Below are positions 49,699 through 51,789 of a stretch of DNA of 51,789 nucleotides, piece after piece. The translations under genes were made by a program, and so were the position numbers. The stretch is from contig CAYRSB010000015.1 of assembly GCA_964426875.1 (NCBI GenBank), positions 1-51,789 on the forward strand. The letters are read 5' to 3'. Each line of letters starts with the position of its first letter. The stretch's first letter is position 1. Source of the DNA: Caldatribacterium sp964426875 (GTDB taxonomy: Bacteria; Atribacterota; Atribacteria; Atribacterales; Caldatribacteriaceae). The notes under the pieces were generated by a model, which had not been told where the DNA came from, did no database searches, and worked only from the letters and a program-made list of their open reading frames with translations.

Positions 49699-50681
49699 TC
49701 AGTCTGCCCGGTAAACGTACTGCTGGGACTCGGGGTCGTCTACGTTGTCCCGGGTGAAGAAAAAGAACCCAGGAACCATCCGCTTTGGTATCTCTTTTCC
49801 TTCCACAAAGTACTGGTAAGCTGCCTCAACGGCGAGAGTTCCGATTTCGTAAGGTTTCTGGGCAAGAACAAGGTCTACTTTCCCCTCCCGGAGTGCCTTG
49901 ATGAGGTCTTCGGTGGCATCCCAGGAAGCAATCTTCACCACTCCAGTCAGCCCGGCGTTCACCACTGCCTGGTACGCGCCCTGAGCACTGTAAAGGTTGG
50001 TGCCAAAAACGCCCACAATGTCCGGATGAGCAGCCAAAGCAGCGGCTACCTGTTGCTGGGCTTTTTCCTGAATGTCAAAACAGTATTCAACGCCCACGAT
50101 CTCAATGTCCGGATACTCCGACATGCCCTTCTTGAATCCTTCTACCCGCTCAACCACGCTCGAGACGTCAGGGTTTGTAGTTTCTACAAAGACTTTCCCT
50201 TTCTTGCCGATCATTTCTGCCAGATGGTAGGCAACCTCGACACCACCCTGGAAGTTATCCGTACCGATGAACGTCAAGGAGAAGGAGTACTCGCTGGGTT
50301 TCGAATAATCACCGTCACCAATGTAGGTATCGACGGTGATGATTTCAATGCCGCCGTCGTGGATGCGCTTCAGGGGAGCAATGAGGGCCTCCTTGGATGT
50401 GGGGCGGTAATGATTACATCAATGTCACCACGGGCTGCCACTGCCTCAAGAATCGGCACCTGAACTTCAGGACCCCAGGCCTTTGGATACTCGGCCACGA
50501 AGAGTTCCAGTCCGAGTTCTTTGCACTTGTCAGCGATACCCTTTCCGATCATGTAGTAGAACGGGGCGCTGATGGCTGGACACCAGGCAATCTTGGGCTT
50601 TTTTCCCGCCGCATACACTCCGGTTGCCAAAAGACCCACAACCAGAGACACAACCAACACCAAAATCAGGACCTTCTTCAT
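49699..50681 (-). CDS. sugar-binding periplasmic protein, frameshifted
   Basis: RbsB-like solute-binding protein of about 327 residues after correction. Signal peptide MKKVLILVLVVSLVVGLLAT, then KPKIAWCPAISAPFYYMIG in one frame. At a four-G run (50401-50404 on the plus strand) the frame breaks: DIDVIITAP must continue as TSKEALIAPLKRIHDGGIEI, needing one more C. The rest (FIGTDNFQGGVEVAYHLAEM ... VFGTNLYSAQGAYQAVV ... KPYEIGTLAVEAAYQYF) is intact. One lost base in a homopolymer next to the scaffold gap points to a sequencing error rather than true decay. AGGAGG precedes the ATG. Confidence 0.88.
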
Positions 50682-50752
50682 GACGGTTTCCTCCTATCGG
50701 TTTTTTGTTTTTTATCCCTTCTTCTACCACGTTGTTCTTTTGCGGTCTGTTC

Positions 50753-51726
50753 TCACCCCCTTTGTAATCGCATACCAAAAGATTCTACCCCACAGCCACA
50801 GGACTCTCGAAGGATGAGCTCCACAGGAAGAACAATCTTTTCCTCTCCCTGAGAACTTCCCTCCATCCGACGAAAAAGCAGTGAGGCAGCCTTCTGTCCC
50901 ATGGCGTAGGCAGGTTGTGCCGCCACGGTAAGACGTGGTCGGAAAATATCAGCCATCTCGAAGTCATCGAAACCCACCACTGTCACATCCTGGGGGACGG
51001 AAAACCCTGCTTCCTCCACTGCCCGCAACACTCCTTGCAGCATAAGGTTATTAGCGGCAAAAATGGCCCTCGGCCGGCAGGTAAGGGCAAAAAGCTCACA
51101 AGTTGCCCTGTAGGCATCCCGAACGGTCTTGTTTCCGTCCTTCACAAACTCCCGAGGTACCTTCAGGTTCCTCTCTCGCAGAGCTCTCTGGAATCCCAAA
51201 AATCTCTCTTCAACAGTGGCAATTCTGAGATCAGAAGCCACGAAGGCGATGCTTTCAAATCCATGCTCAAGGAGATGGCGAACAAGGGCATAGGCTCCTT
51301 CCATGTTTTCTGCTTTCACTACCAGACCCTCAAAGTCACGGGGGGGCGGTCTACAAAAACAAGAGGAATACAGGAGGCAAGGTCCTTGAGATACTCCTGG
51401 GACCCAATAGCGGGGACAATGACGATGCCTTCAACTCGCTTTTCGGCAAAAACACGCACGTAGAGTTTTTCTTTCTCAAGGAGTTCGTCAGAATTGGCCA
51501 CAAGGACGCTGTAGCTACGGGAAAAAGCCTCGTCCTCGATGCCCCGGACGATGGAACTGTAGAAGCTGTTCGTGATGTCAGCGATAACCACACCGATGGT
51601 GTAGGTCCTTTTAGCCTGCAGGCCTCGGGCTAAAGCATTCGGGCGATATCCTATGGCCTCAATAGCGGCAAGAACTTTTTCTCTTGTTTCCTTGCTGACA
51701 CCCTTAGGTCCACACCCTAAACCCTG
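50753..51726 (-). pseudogene. LacI-family transcriptional regulator, frameshifted and N-terminally incomplete
   Basis: Regulator of the adjoining sugar transporter. From the left end of the readable frame: VSKETREKVLAAIEAIGYRP (hinge helix region) NALARGLQAKRTYTIGVV, then the sugar-binding core IADITNSFYSSIVRGIEDEA. At a seven-G run (51340-51346) the frame breaks; RPPRDFEGLVVKAENMEGAY is the expected join, needing one extra C. The C-terminal half (IFAANNLMLQGVLRAVEEAG, VVGFDDFEMADIFRPRLTV) is intact. The first HTH helices are missing because an in-frame TGA lies at 51729-51727 and the last 60 bases do not encode LacI sequence. The damage may be assembly error. Confidence 0.75.
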
Positions 51727-51789
51727 TCAAGAACTTACAGAGTGCAAGATTGAGGGTACAACAGAGCTCGGGCCATGGCGCTGCACGCT

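Noticed and set aside
50370..50681. Separate short gene for the N-terminal part of the binding protein
   Set aside because: Its last residues are out of frame nonsense. The missing middle of the family is encoded in the next frame, so it is one frameshifted gene.
1..51789. CRISPR arrays, tRNA or rRNA genes, insertion sequences
   Set aside because: No regularly spaced repeats, no tRNA cloverleaf, no rRNA sequence and no transposase motif were seen.

Overview
The window is a 51.8-kb piece of a draft genome from an anaerobic, probably thermophilic bacterium with two membranes. A run of exactly 100 N at 49387-49486 marks a scaffold join. Evidence for an outer membrane is a lipopolysaccharide-transport set (LptC, LptA, LptB and one LptF/G permease). 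Evidence for anaerobic life is an encapsulated ferritin-like protein, a rubredoxin, a 2-hydroxyacyl-CoA dehydratase-like pair and a biotin-dependent (methylmalonyl-CoA type) carboxyltransferase. The gene style (strong AGGAGG ribosome sites, secA-prfB neighbours, a csaB/DUF5693/tagA cluster beside Lpt genes) fits a deep-branching lineage such as Atribacterota (Caldatribacterium-like), with Thermotogota or Synergistota as alternatives. This placement is an inference and no rRNA is present.

Layout. 1-1062: 3' part of serC, convergent with a long minus-strand block. 1075-20011 (minus, read right to left): secA, prfB (with the classic programmed frameshift), a P-loop/Asp23 fusion, carboxyltransferase, small subunit, biotin carrier, DUF5693, csaB, wecG/tagA, then ftsE-ftsX-envC, ctpA, a polysaccharide deacetylase-like gene, a thioesterase, gltX and an FGGY sugar kinase. 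20385-22245 (minus): Rrf2-type regulator, then the encapsulin cargo and shell operon. 22303-23490 (minus): rRNA methyltransferase. 23599-26610 (plus): SYLF lipoprotein-like protein, tiny membrane protein and two 2-hydroxyacyl-CoA dehydratase-like subunits. 26607-29398 (minus): double-domain KaiC-like ATPase and REC-like/PAS/HD-GYP protein. 29496-33636 (plus): isocitrate dehydrogenase-like, B12-binding radical SAM, fumarylacetoacetase-family and AEC transporter genes. 33604-38575 (minus): thioredoxin-like protein, lptC, lptA, lptB, lptF/G and DUF3084. 39116-44180: FlgM-like gene, HAD phosphatase, a roughly 1-kb region without intact genes that holds a decayed flavin reductase and a strong candidate structured RNA, then tatD, a free tRNA-binding domain and metG. 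44595-48212: MFS transporter, flippase-like protein, ZIP transporter and rubredoxin. 48252-51726 (minus): LacI regulator, sugar-binding protein, permease and ATPase of a CUT2-type sugar transporter, damaged by two homopolymer frameshifts and the scaffold gap.

How it works together. Much of the window builds and divides the envelope: SecA export, FtsEX-EnvC control of cell separation, CtpA processing, CsaB/TagA/DUF5693 wall-polymer decoration and Lpt transport of lipopolysaccharide. The encapsulin operon stores iron and may be controlled by a cysteine-containing Rrf2 sensor. Transport and signalling genes (sugar ABC system, MFS, ZIP, KaiC/HD-GYP) fill the rest. The most interesting items are the encapsulin-Rrf2 locus with a visible operator-like palindrome, the 187-nt RNA candidate at 40914-41100, the dehydratase-like pair lacking an activator, the P-loop/Asp23 fusion and the KaiC/HD-GYP pair.
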